Positions 1 to 5,860 of a stretch of DNA of 5,905 nt are shown here, piece by piece. Under the pieces are notes generated by a model that was given only the letters and a program-made list of their open reading frames with translations, was not told the origin of the DNA and ran no database searches. The translations under genes and the position numbers were made by a program. Numbering within the stretch: position 1 is the first letter of the stretch; each line of letters opens with the position of its first letter. Source of the stretch: an uncultured Spirochaetaceae bacterium (GTDB lineage Bacteria > Spirochaetota > Spirochaetia > SZUA-6 > Bin103). Location of the stretch: contig CAJWOB010000181.1 of the NCBI GenBank assembly GCA_913043885.1, positions 1 through 5,905 on the forward strand, given 5' to 3'.

Positions 1-72
1 GTCTTCGCCGTCGTCGTGGTGATTGTCTTCGCCGTCGTCGTGGTGATTGTCTTCGCCGTCGTCGTGGTGATT
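1..72. repeat. Three exact 24-bp tandem repeats encoding NHHDDGED (minus strand)
   Basis: Positions 1-24, 25-48 and 49-72 are identical. The unit is a whole number of codons, so copy number can change without a frameshift. On the minus strand each unit encodes the octapeptide NHHDDGED. The flank at 73-90 encodes GDDDED and looks like a diverged start of the array. The array continues past the window edge, so the true copy number is unknown. It lies in the predicted metal-binding loop of the substrate-binding protein. Confidence 0.95.
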
Positions 73-483
73 GTCTTCGTCGTCGTCGCCCAAGACACGG
101 AGCGGAGTGCCCTCGGCAAGATCGACCACCAAGCGGGCGTCCACGTTGGCTACTAGATCCTCGAGGAAGCGGTCCTCCAGCCCGGCACCGTTGGCGAATA
201 CGGCGTCTGCGCCGGCCAGTACCCGTCCATCGCGCGGTGTGGCCTGGTAGGTATGCGGGTCACCGCCAGGGGCGATCAGGACGTGCAGCTCGATCCGATC
301 GCCTCCGACCTGTCGGACCAGGTCGCCGACTATGGTGGTCGTCGCCACGACGGAGAGCGGGTGGTCTGCGTCTGATGTGGATGATGCTTCGGTCCTGGCG
401 CCGGCAGCCGCCGCCAAAGCGGTGAACGCGAACATGGAGATGGCCAGCCACCGCAAGCACGGTCGTGACGACAAGTGGTACAT
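1..483 (-). CDS. ZnuA/TroA-family metal ABC transporter substrate-binding protein, N-terminal part (partial, runs off left edge)
   Basis: Extracytoplasmic protein predicted to capture zinc (less likely manganese) and pass it to an ABC importer. Reading minus from ATG 483-481 gives 161 codons with no stop. Residues 1 to about 30 are a Sec-type signal (basic start, then a hydrophobic LAISMFAFTALAAAAG core) without an obvious lipobox. The mature start has VVATTTIVGDLVRQVGGDRI, followed by GGDPHTYQATPRD at 73-85, the family signature whose His77 is the expected first metal ligand. ADAVFANGAGLEDRF (92-106) is also typical. Residues 133-161 are an acidic, His-rich stretch (NHHDDGED three times), placed where ZnuA proteins carry their His-rich loop. 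An AAGG at 492-495 lies 8 nt before the ATG and supports this start. The rest of the protein, and any permease or ATPase gene, lies outside. Family assignment is firm; the metal is inferred from the loop. Confidence 0.9.
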   Translation of the reverse strand, partial: MYHLSSRPCLRWLAISMFAFTALAAAAGARTEASSTSDADHPLSVVATTTIVGDLVRQVGGDRIELHVLIAPGGDPHTYQATPRDGRVLAGADAVFANGAGLEDRFLEDLVANVDARLVVDLAEGTPLRVLGDDDEDNHHDDGEDNHHDDGEDNHHDDGED

Positions 484-510
484 GCGGGCGACCTTAACAG
501 TAACGACTAC

Positions 511-523
511 CTATTATCAATAG
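511..523 (-). promoter_or_regulatory. 13-bp palindrome overlapping a -10-like element upstream of the metal-binding protein gene
   Basis: CTATTATCAATAG has perfect 5-bp arms around a 3-bp centre. On the minus strand it contains GATAAT (518-513), a good -10 match, about 30 bp before the ATG at 483. No convincing -35 was found at the usual distance. An AT-rich palindrome over the promoter of a zinc-uptake gene is where a Zur/Fur-type repressor would bind. However, the arms are short and the sequence is only loosely like known Zur boxes (TGATAAT core), so regulator identity is a guess. Confidence 0.35.
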
Positions 524-577
524 CCTTCTCCGTTACTCTCCTCACCGGCTGCCGCGCTAGGCCATACATCGCGGCCC

Positions 578-606
578 TTGTAACCTGAGTATTTGTACCG
601 TATGAA
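578..606 (+). promoter_or_regulatory. Candidate sigma70-type promoter for the PhyH gene pair
   Basis: TTGTAA (578-583) and TATGAA (601-606) are separated by exactly 17 bp. They match the -35 and -10 consensus at about 5 of 6 and 4 of 6 positions. This would give a 5' leader of roughly 75-110 nt before the oxygenase genes. It is the best match in the 484-724 intergenic region on this strand. High-GC bacteria often use weakly conserved promoters, so this is a candidate only. Confidence 0.35.
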
Positions 607-689
607 GTAGTCGGATTTGTCCCGATGCGGTCGAAGCTCACGGCCGGTGTTCTATTGCCGCCACTTCACTACTACGTGGTGACCCGACC

Positions 690-728
690 ATGACCGAACC
701 AGGCCGCGATTCCGCTGGATACTCGTGA
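690..728 (+). CDS. Possible 12-codon leader ORF (MTEPGRDSAGYS) overlapping the PhyH start
   Basis: An ATG at 690 opens a 12-residue frame, MTEPGRDSAGYS, whose TGA (726-728) overlaps the GTG start of the next gene (725-727) as GTGA. A GGTGA at 678-682, 7 nt before the ATG, is a better ribosome-binding site than anything directly before GTG 725. It may serve translational coupling rather than encode a functional peptide. It could equally be chance, or the residue of an older N-terminus now in another frame. There is no homology evidence for the peptide. Confidence 0.25.
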   Translation: MTEPGRDSAGYS

Positions 729-1495
729 ACGCGAACCCTGAGCTTGCAGAAGCGGTCGAGCACATAGACGCGTACGGCTACTGCCTCCTGGAAGACCGTA
801 TTCCGGAAGATCTGGCGCGGAGCCTCGGGCGTCGCTGCCTCGAGCTGCACGCCGACTCCAAGTGGCAGCCGTCCATCATCGGCGACCCGCACTATCAGAC
901 GCTGTTCGGCATGCTGAACCTGGACGACCGGGTGTGGACCTGCGCCGCTCACCGGGATGTCGTGGCAATCGCCGGCCACTTTCTGGGGCCAAGCTGCCGC
1001 GTGGTCGAGGCTTGTTCCAAGCCCACCTGGCCCGGCGCCCCGGCTCAGGAGCTGCACGTCGACTCGGCGAGCCAGTTCAACGAGGTGCCCGACGTCCCCT
1101 GGATGATCAACACCGTGTGGATGTTGACGGACTTCACCGTCGAGAACGGCGCCACCGGAGTCGTGCCCCTGAGCCACCGGAGCCGCCTGAAGCGCCCGCC
1201 GCCGGAGATCACGCCCGACAGCACGCTGATCACGCCGATCACCGGCAGGGCCGGTTCGGTGATCCTGTGGCACGGCGGGCTGTTGCACCTTGCCCGGCCC
1301 AACACGAGCGATCAGATCCGTGTCGGCCTCAACATCGCCTACTACCCGCGCTGGTTCAACAACTGGATCGAGGGCGGTCACCAGCCGGTGTGGCCCGAGA
1401 CCTACGCACGCATGCCGGAGTCGATGCAGCAGCTGTGCCCAGGACGGCTGGGGCGCACGCGTGACGACGTCTACGAACGAACAACTGGAGGATGA
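725..1495 (+). CDS. Phytanoyl-CoA dioxygenase (PhyH) family Fe(II)/2-oxoglutarate oxygenase, 256 aa
   Basis: Predicted cytoplasmic non-heme iron oxygenase coupling 2-oxoglutarate decarboxylation to hydroxylation of an unknown substrate. The N-terminus AVEHIDAYGYCLLEDRIPED (10-29) is the usual PhyH opening, where the helix leads into the first strand. Iron ligands read as His111 and Asp113 (ELHVDS) and a distal His188 in WHGGLLHLARPN; Arg199 in QIRVGL is placed to bind the 2-oxoglutarate carboxylate. VWMLTDFTVENGATGVVPLSH (131-151) is the standard core between the ligands. The family includes catabolic and natural-product hydroxylases and halogenases. Asp113 in the HxD motif argues against a halogenase, which has Gly or Ala there. 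Start GTG 725 is chosen because it directly precedes the conserved N-terminus, but it has a weak ribosome-binding site. Its stop lies 1 nt before the next ATG, so the two genes are almost certainly co-transcribed. The substrate cannot be read from sequence. Confidence 0.92.
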   Translation: MNANPELAEAVEHIDAYGYCLLEDRIPEDLARSLGRRCLELHADSKWQPSIIGDPHYQTLFGMLNLDDRVWTCAAHRDVVAIAGHFLGPSCRVVEACSKPTWPGAPAQELHVDSASQFNEVPDVPWMINTVWMLTDFTVENGATGVVPLSHRSRLKRPPPEITPDSTLITPITGRAGSVILWHGGLLHLARPNTSDQIRVGLNIAYYPRWFNNWIEGGHQPVWPETYARMPESMQQLCPGRLGRTRDDVYERTTGG

Positions 1496-1496
1496 C

Positions 1497-2588
1497 ATGA
1501 CCCTCGAAGGGCCAGGTGAGCTCATCGAAAAGGCTGACGATAGGCTTGCTCCCCCCTTCATCGAGCGCTTGCGGCGCATCGCGGGTGACGGGGTTCTACC
1601 GACCGGCGCGCCGCTTCCCCCTGCCGCCGTACGCGAGGAGGTCGCCGAGCACGTCGCTCGGGTGAAGGAGCAGGGGTTCACGGTAATCGAGAATGTGATC
1701 CCGCCCGGCCGGTTGGCCGAGATCCGCGAGGATGTGGTGAAGGCGGCTGGCATCATCCAGGCGGAATGGGACGCCCTGGACACGCAGAATTGGCTGGAGC
1801 ACACCACCCCTGGCGCGCCCTCCGACACGCCTCCCGGCATCTCACAGATAGCCCACCTGCTCTCGCTCGCTCCCTACTTCGGCGACGAGCGCATGCTCGG
1901 CGTAGCGCGCGGGCTCCTCGATCCCCACGTACGCATCGCACAGTGTGAGGCCGTCGGCGGCACCATCCGTCCGCCCAACGAAAATCGCCCCGACTATCGG
2001 GAGTGGCACTCCGACTGGCCCCACGACCTCACCGCGGGCCCACACTCGGGATCGATCGCCCAACCGTTCCTCGACGTGACGATGGCGCTCTCTACCGTGT
2101 GGTATCTGAGCGACGCCTCGCCGCAGTCGGGGGGTACGTGGACCGTGCCCTACTCCCACCGCGACCCCCGCAACCCGCGGGGCGCACTCGACGCGATCAA
2201 CCAGCAGGCACCGATTCCCGGTGAGGTCCAGATTACCGCGCCCGCCGGCTCGGTCTACGTTCAGGACACGCGCTGCTGGCACTCCACCGCCGCAAACCCC
2301 GGGCCGACCGCCCGCATCGGGGTGGTGGTGATCTACGCACCGTGGTGGCTCAACCTCGAGTTCTCTCGAGGGCAAACCGGGTTCCCGGGAGCCAATCGCG
2401 CGCGGGTGCCGCAGGAGACGTTCGAGCAGCTGCCGCCGTCGGTGCAGGCGTTGGTGCGCCACCGCGCCGATGGTCAGATCGATGAGATTGCCGACGCCAA
2501 GTGGTTCGTCTCGGCCGCCGCGCAACTCAAGCAGCGGCCGGCCGACAACAGTCACGTGCGCGTGGATCAGCGCGGCAGGCGTTCCTGA
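1497..2588 (+). CDS. Second PhyH-family Fe(II)/2-oxoglutarate oxygenase, 363 aa
   Basis: A larger relative of the upstream gene and second member of the operon. ATG 1497 is preceded by a strong GGAGGA at 1487-1492 (4-nt spacing) and lies 1 nt after the previous stop. The open frame continues upstream, but only as out-of-frame reading of the first gene, so this start is well supported. Residues 1-50 are an extra N-terminal segment. The PhyH opening follows at about 52-80 (VARVKEQGFTVIENVIPPGRL). Iron ligands read as His171 and Asp173 (EWHSDWPHD) and His262 (CWHSTAANPGP); Arg273 in TARIGV is the expected 2-oxoglutarate anchor. TVWYLSDASPQSGGTWTVPYSH (200-221) is the characteristic core. All active-site positions are present, so it should be functional. 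The pairing of two divergent oxygenases suggests successive or alternative oxidations of one molecule, which is inference. Its last 22 bp overlap the convergent GH172 remnant. Confidence 0.92.
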   Translation: MTLEGPGELIEKADDRLAPPFIERLRRIAGDGVLPTGAPLPPAAVREEVAEHVARVKEQGFTVIENVIPPGRLAEIREDVVKAAGIIQAEWDALDTQNWLEHTTPGAPSDTPPGISQIAHLLSLAPYFGDERMLGVARGLLDPHVRIAQCEAVGGTIRPPNENRPDYREWHSDWPHDLTAGPHSGSIAQPFLDVTMALSTVWYLSDASPQSGGTWTVPYSHRDPRNPRGALDAINQQAPIPGEVQITAPAGSVYVQDTRCWHSTAANPGPTARIGVVVIYAPWWLNLEFSRGQTGFPGANRARVPQETFEQLPPSVQALVRHRADGQIDEIADAKWFVSAAAQLKQRPADNSHVRVDQRGRRS

Positions 2589-3224
2589 AGGTTGGGAATC
2601 GGAGGGAACTGAACCTGAGGTTCTTGCTGGTACCAGTACGCACCCGACGCTATGTCGTGGGGAACTCGTCGTCGCCGTCAATGAAGATCTTGATCTCCCC
2701 TTCCCCGAACCACGCCGCCTGTGAGAGCCGGCTCCACGACAGAAAGGTCCCCACGTACCGGCCGTGGCCGCGCACCTCATCGAGGATGACGTAGTCGGGG
2801 TTGGCGCGGTCGGTCACCGCGCGGCGCCACTGGGCGTGCAGATACCCGGCGCCGTCGGGCACCTCGGTCTGCGCGTAGGTAATCTGGTACGCCAAGTTGA
2901 TGTGCTCCGGCAGATCGCTGGTGATGGTGACCCGTGCCCTGCGGCGGAATGGCATCGGCCAGCAGCAGTTCATCCCCGATTGCGGATTCAGTAGAACTGC
3001 AGCACGCACCAGCGGCCGTACCGCTTCACATCCGGCCTTTTCGCCACCGCGAACCAGATGTGCTGTATGACACCCGGGCCCTCGACGTCCATCAGCGTCA
3101 CCCTCTCGCCGGCTGGGACGGCCGGACCTTCCAGCCCCGCCCCAGATCGAACGCCGCAGCCGAGGTTGGCAGGTCGGGGTCGTCTGGTCTGGCGGTCCCC
3201 TATTGGCCGTGGCCGGGTACTCAC
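2567..3224 (-). pseudogene. DUF2961 / GH172 glycosidase remnant, multiple frameshifts and two internal deletions
   Basis: Family-specific motifs occur in the right order but in different minus frames. Near 3160-3121: DLGRGWKVRP. From 3119 to 2988: PAGERVTLMDVEGPGVIQHI, then HIWFAV and RWCVLQFY, ending in TGA. From about 2993 to 2650: NPQSGMNCCWPMPFRRRARV, YLHAQWRR, NPDYVILDEVRGHGRYVGTF and GEGEIKIFIDGDDEFPT, ending in TAG. From about 2656 to 2567: DIASGAYWYQQEP and FPPIPNLQERLPR. From memory of the family, intact proteins have a further block (WDGE..PSVEVP..DFF) after QFY, and about 90 residues including GTGTEDYF between DGDDEFPT and DIAS. Both are missing. GH172 enzymes act on fructo- or arabinofuranosyl glycans. 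GTG 3224 overlaps the sulfotransferase stop, so this was the operon's third gene. The 193-codon open frame at 2650-3231 might be annotated as intact, but its first ~110 residues are out-of-frame noise. Confidence 0.85.
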
Positions 3225-4375
3225 GGTGCATCCGCCCGGTGGCTGTAGTCGGAGCGCCAGCGGCGCCGCATCACCAGCCTGGCTATGCTGGCGACTGCCC
3301 GCCATCCCAGCGTTCCGACCACCGCGCGCACCGTGGGTACCACGTTGAAGTCGAACCGATATGCGACCCCAGGAGGACCCGAGCGTCGCGCCACGAAGAA
3401 TCCAGGGTCCGCAGGGTCGACGCTGCGCAGCAGCTCCATCACCAGAATCACCTCGGTCTCGGTGTTGGTTAGCGAGTGTCCAACCAGCGCCGCCAGGGGG
3501 ACCTCATTCTCCGCCACTACGCGCATCAGGCCGGTGGCACGGGTGCCACCGATCGCCAGGTCGCCTGGCACGCGCTCGATCTGCGGGCCGCACCTATCGA
3601 GCAGGAAGCGGACACACTCGCCGATCAGCCGGTCTCGTTCGCGCGGCGCCAGATCGTCCGCAGACGGATAGCAGCTCTGGTCCTGGAGCGCCGCCGGCGT
3701 GCGATTGGGCCACGCCGCCTTGGCGTTCTGGATCCGTCCACAGCGCGCTTCCAACGCGCTCCCGTGGCGCAGCCCAAAGTAACGAAACATCTCCGCAACA
3801 TGCGAGTAGTCGTTGAGAAGCTCCAGGCTGGTCTCCCAGTAGCAGATGGCGGGGAAGCGCTGGCAATAGTCCAGCTCGCGCCGGCGCACCTCGTCGACGT
3901 GCCATCTGCAGAGACCCAGCGGGCTGTCATCGTCGGGGGTGGTCAGATTGCCCGGTGCGCCCGGTATCAGATACCAGGTGCGGGCCCAGCTCGATGCTCG
4001 CGGTACGGTGCGCACCCTCTGCATGCTGCGCGCGGTGGCGTCGGGGTCGCGCCGCAGGAGAACGACGCCGATCTCGCGCTGCGGTAGGTACGCGTCGGGA
4101 AGCAGGTATCCCCAGCCCAACACGAACGACGGGTTGGTCTCGCAGTAGACCCGCCGCCCGCGCCTGCTTTGGCGCTGAATCTAGCGTACCTTGGTCCTGA
4201 TCAGCGCGTCGAGCCCGGCGCGATGACCGGCGTTGTATTGCCGCATTGGCTCGCCGTTCATCATCGGAAAGCCCTCGTGCACGCTTACCGCGTTGCGGGC
4301 CGTGCTCAGCAGGGAGGACAGGTAGTCGGAGCCGGATCGTCCGGAGTTGATGCAGAAGACGTACTTCGTGCTCAC
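3221..4375 (-). pseudogene. PAPS-dependent sulfotransferase family protein interrupted by one in-frame TAG
   Basis: Transfers sulfate from PAPS to an acceptor, probably a hydroxyl on a lipid, sugar or small molecule. From GTG 4375, KYVFCINSGRSGSDYLSSLL (residues 4-23) contains the 5'-phosphosulfate-binding loop. YCETNPSF (77-84) and VVLLRRDPDATARSM (104-118) follow; Arg109 and Ser117 fit the 3'-phosphate site. Codon 65 (4183-4181) is TAG, but the frame is unchanged on both sides (TKVR-TAG-IQRQSRRGRRVYCETN). The remaining 319 codons are open to TGA 3223-3221. A restart at GTG 4123 would give 300 residues lacking the PAPS loop, and the upstream part alone gives 64 residues, so neither piece should be active. 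The start overlaps the glycosyltransferase stop as GTGA and has no clear ribosome-binding site, implying coupled translation. Explanations are a recent nonsense mutation, amber readthrough, or a base-call error. Confidence 0.82.
4181..4183 (-). other. In-frame amber (TAG) codon inside the sulfotransferase reading frame
   Basis: Reads CGC TAG ATT on the minus strand. One substitution from CAG, AAG, GAG, TCG, TTG, TGG or a Tyr codon would explain it, and no indel is needed. I see no obvious stem-loop or readthrough context just downstream. The other gene ends visible here use TGA (both oxygenases, glycosyltransferase, sulfotransferase), so TAG is not shown to be a routine terminator in this window. 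Confidence 0.85.
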
Positions 4376-5604
4376 GAAGCAGCGGCGGTCTGTCCCCTCG
4401 AAACTGCCGCCTCGAAGGTCGCCACCGCACGGCCGACACCATCCTCGGCACGCAGTCTCGCGCCAATCTCCGCACTGACGGCCCGGTAGCGGTGGCCGCG
4501 CGCCGCGGCGTCGAGGTTGGCCGCCAACCGCGCCACCGAGAGCTCCGCCTGGCGGCTCGGGGCCGGGCCAACCCCGAGCATCGCGATTCGCTCGCCCCAG
4601 AAGGTCTGATCGAGGGCAAATAGCAAGGCGAACGACGGCACCCCGGCGCGCAGGGCGGCCACGGTGGTGCCGGCGCCGCCGTGATGGACCACCGCCGCGA
4701 CACGTGGGAACAGGTAGTCATGAGGCACCGCCGGCAGAGCCAGAATATCGTCGGTGTAGTCGCCAGGTGTCAGCCCACCCCACTCGGTAAGTAGCACCGC
4801 GCGCAGCTTCGCTCGCTGAACTGCGGCGACGACCAGGCGGGACAGCGCCTCCAGCGCGCGACCCTTCATGCTGCCGAAACCGATGCACCCGGGAGGCTCG
4901 CCAGAGGCGAGGAAGTCGGAGAGCTCGTTGGGGGGCGTCCAGCCGCTCGGTGAATCGACGAACCAGTAACCGGTGGGTCGAACCCACCGCGGCCAGTCCC
5001 ACGGCCGCGGTACGACTAGCTCGCTGAACGCACAGAGGTGGGGGTGGCGGCGGCGCTCGACCGGCCAGGTGATGGGCGACAGCCCGACGCCGCACCGGAC
5101 CCGCCAGCGATTGATCGACCGCCGGAAGCACAGCCAGATGAGCTGTTTGACCGCGATGTGGGTCAGGTAGTTGTAGGCCCCGCCGAGGCGGATGGCGGTG
5201 GAGGCCACCGGGCTTGGAAACGTCCGCGTCGGGTAGCTGGGCTGCAGCATCGCCGACACGCAGGGAATACCGAGCACCTCCGCCGCGTGGGGGCCGCCGA
5301 GGGCCAGGGGGGTGGCCACGACTGCGTCCACTCCGCTGCATGCGGTCATCGAGTCGCGCAGAATGCCATCGAGCATCGGCCTGGCAACCTCGTAGAGGCG
5401 ACGTACGAAACCCACCGGGTCGTCGGTGGTCTCCAACCACTCCTGACCTTCCTCCTGCTGCAGCGCCAGGAGCGGGTCGCCGCCGACAGGTGCCAGGGTG
5501 AGCCCGTAGGATCCCACCAGCTCCTCGAAGTTCGGGTTGGTGGCGACGGTGACGTTGTGGCCTGCGGCCTTCAAGCCACACGCCAACGCGACGATCGGCT
5601 GCAC
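4372..5604 (-). CDS. GT1-family (UGT/sterol 3-beta-glucosyltransferase-like) glycosyltransferase; true start missing or upstream
   Basis: GT-B fold enzyme moving a sugar from a nucleotide donor to a lipophilic acceptor such as a sterol, polyketide or glycolipid. Counting from GTG 5604: QPIVALACGLKAAGHNVTVA (2-21) is the N-terminal acceptor domain. CIGFGSM (240-246) starts the donor domain. VPHDYLFPRVAAVVHHGGAG (293-312) and DQTFWGERIAMLGVGP (332-347) are the nucleotide-sugar signature, with the HHGGAGTT core. GTG 5604 lies inside the conserved N-terminus: the same frame continues upstream as NVTLITVGGRGD (5640-5605), and back to a TGA at 5721-5719, with only a CTG (5709-5707) as a near-start. 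Starting at GTG 5604 would delete the first beta strand and glycine-rich loop. So the gene may use a rare start, have lost its start, or carry an upstream frameshift (an ATG at 5738-5736 is in another frame). Its stop overlaps the sulfotransferase GTG. Confidence 0.85.
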   Translation of the reverse strand: MQPIVALACGLKAAGHNVTVATNPNFEELVGSYGLTLAPVGGDPLLALQQEEGQEWLETTDDPVGFVRRLYEVARPMLDGILRDSMTACSGVDAVVATPLALGGPHAAEVLGIPCVSAMLQPSYPTRTFPSPVASTAIRLGGAYNYLTHIAVKQLIWLCFRRSINRWRVRCGVGLSPITWPVERRRHPHLCAFSELVVPRPWDWPRWVRPTGYWFVDSPSGWTPPNELSDFLASGEPPGCIGFGSMKGRALEALSRLVVAAVQRAKLRAVLLTEWGGLTPGDYTDDILALPAVPHDYLFPRVAAVVHHGGAGTTVAALRAGVPSFALLFALDQTFWGERIAMLGVGPAPSRQAELSVARLAANLDAAARGHRYRAVSAEIGARLRAEDGVGRAVATFEAAVSRGQTAAAS

Positions 5605-5646
5605 ATCGCCGCGCCCGCCGACGGTAATGAGGGTGACGTTCGCGTT

Positions 5647-5860
5647 GGATTCTGAGCCGTAGCGCTCGACGGTGTGGCGACCTCCAACTCTCGGGCAGAC
5701 GCAAGGCAGGGCGGGGACTCAGCCCCGGCGCCGGTCATAGCCTACCGTCTATGGACGCACAGGAATGAGGGCGTGCGGGCGAGGCAAGTCACCCTTCCGC
5801 CGCTGGGCGGCTGCCGAACGGCAGGTACGTAGCGTGCTAGACGTTTTGCATCAATATAGG
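5647..5860. other. Upstream region of the glycosyltransferase operon, no convincing gene
   Basis: No conserved protein was recognised on either strand. The minus operon's promoter should lie here or further right, but no good -35/-10 pair was found. A plus-strand frame at 5765-5881 (38 codons, ATG) runs into the AT-rich repeats and has an AGGA too close to its ATG. The only notable element is the palindrome at 5811-5824. Base composition changes from GC-rich to AT-rich at about 5843. Confidence 0.5.
5811..5824. promoter_or_regulatory. 14-bp palindrome CTGCCGAACGGCAG upstream of the glycosyltransferase operon
   Basis: Perfect 6-bp arms flank a 2-bp centre. It directly abuts a second short hairpin (GCCGC-TGG-GCGGC) just to its left. 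It could be an operator for a dimeric regulator of the minus-strand operon, or part of a terminator-like structure from a gene off the right edge. No T-run follows it in either direction. GC-rich DNA makes such palindromes fairly common by chance. Confidence 0.25.

Noticed and set aside
1..90. Repeat array considered as a CRISPR or intergenic satellite
   Set aside because: There are no spacers, the units are contiguous and codon-phased, and they lie inside a clear reading frame of a metal-binding protein.
638..1840. 400-codon open frame on the minus strand across the two oxygenase genes
   Set aside because: It is antisense to two genes with complete active-site motifs, has low-complexity Arg/Val/Gly-rich content and no recognisable family motif. 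Long antisense frames are expected in high-GC DNA.
2725..2734. 10-bp palindrome GAGCCGGCTC considered as a terminator for the convergent genes
   Set aside because: It has no loop or T-run, lies inside former GH172 coding sequence and is easily explained by GC-rich composition.
1842..2780. 312-codon minus-strand open frame opposite the second oxygenase
   Set aside because: Same reason: it mirrors the codon structure of the plus-strand PhyH gene and shows no conserved motif.
3361..4087. Plus-strand open frames of 151 and 203 codons opposite the sulfotransferase
   Set aside because: Antisense readings without family motifs; the opposite strand carries the sulfotransferase signatures.
3927..5704. 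264- and 328-codon minus frames overlapping the glycosyltransferase and sulfotransferase
   Set aside because: Arg/Pro/Ala-rich out-of-frame readings of the real genes; the conserved motifs are all in the other frame.
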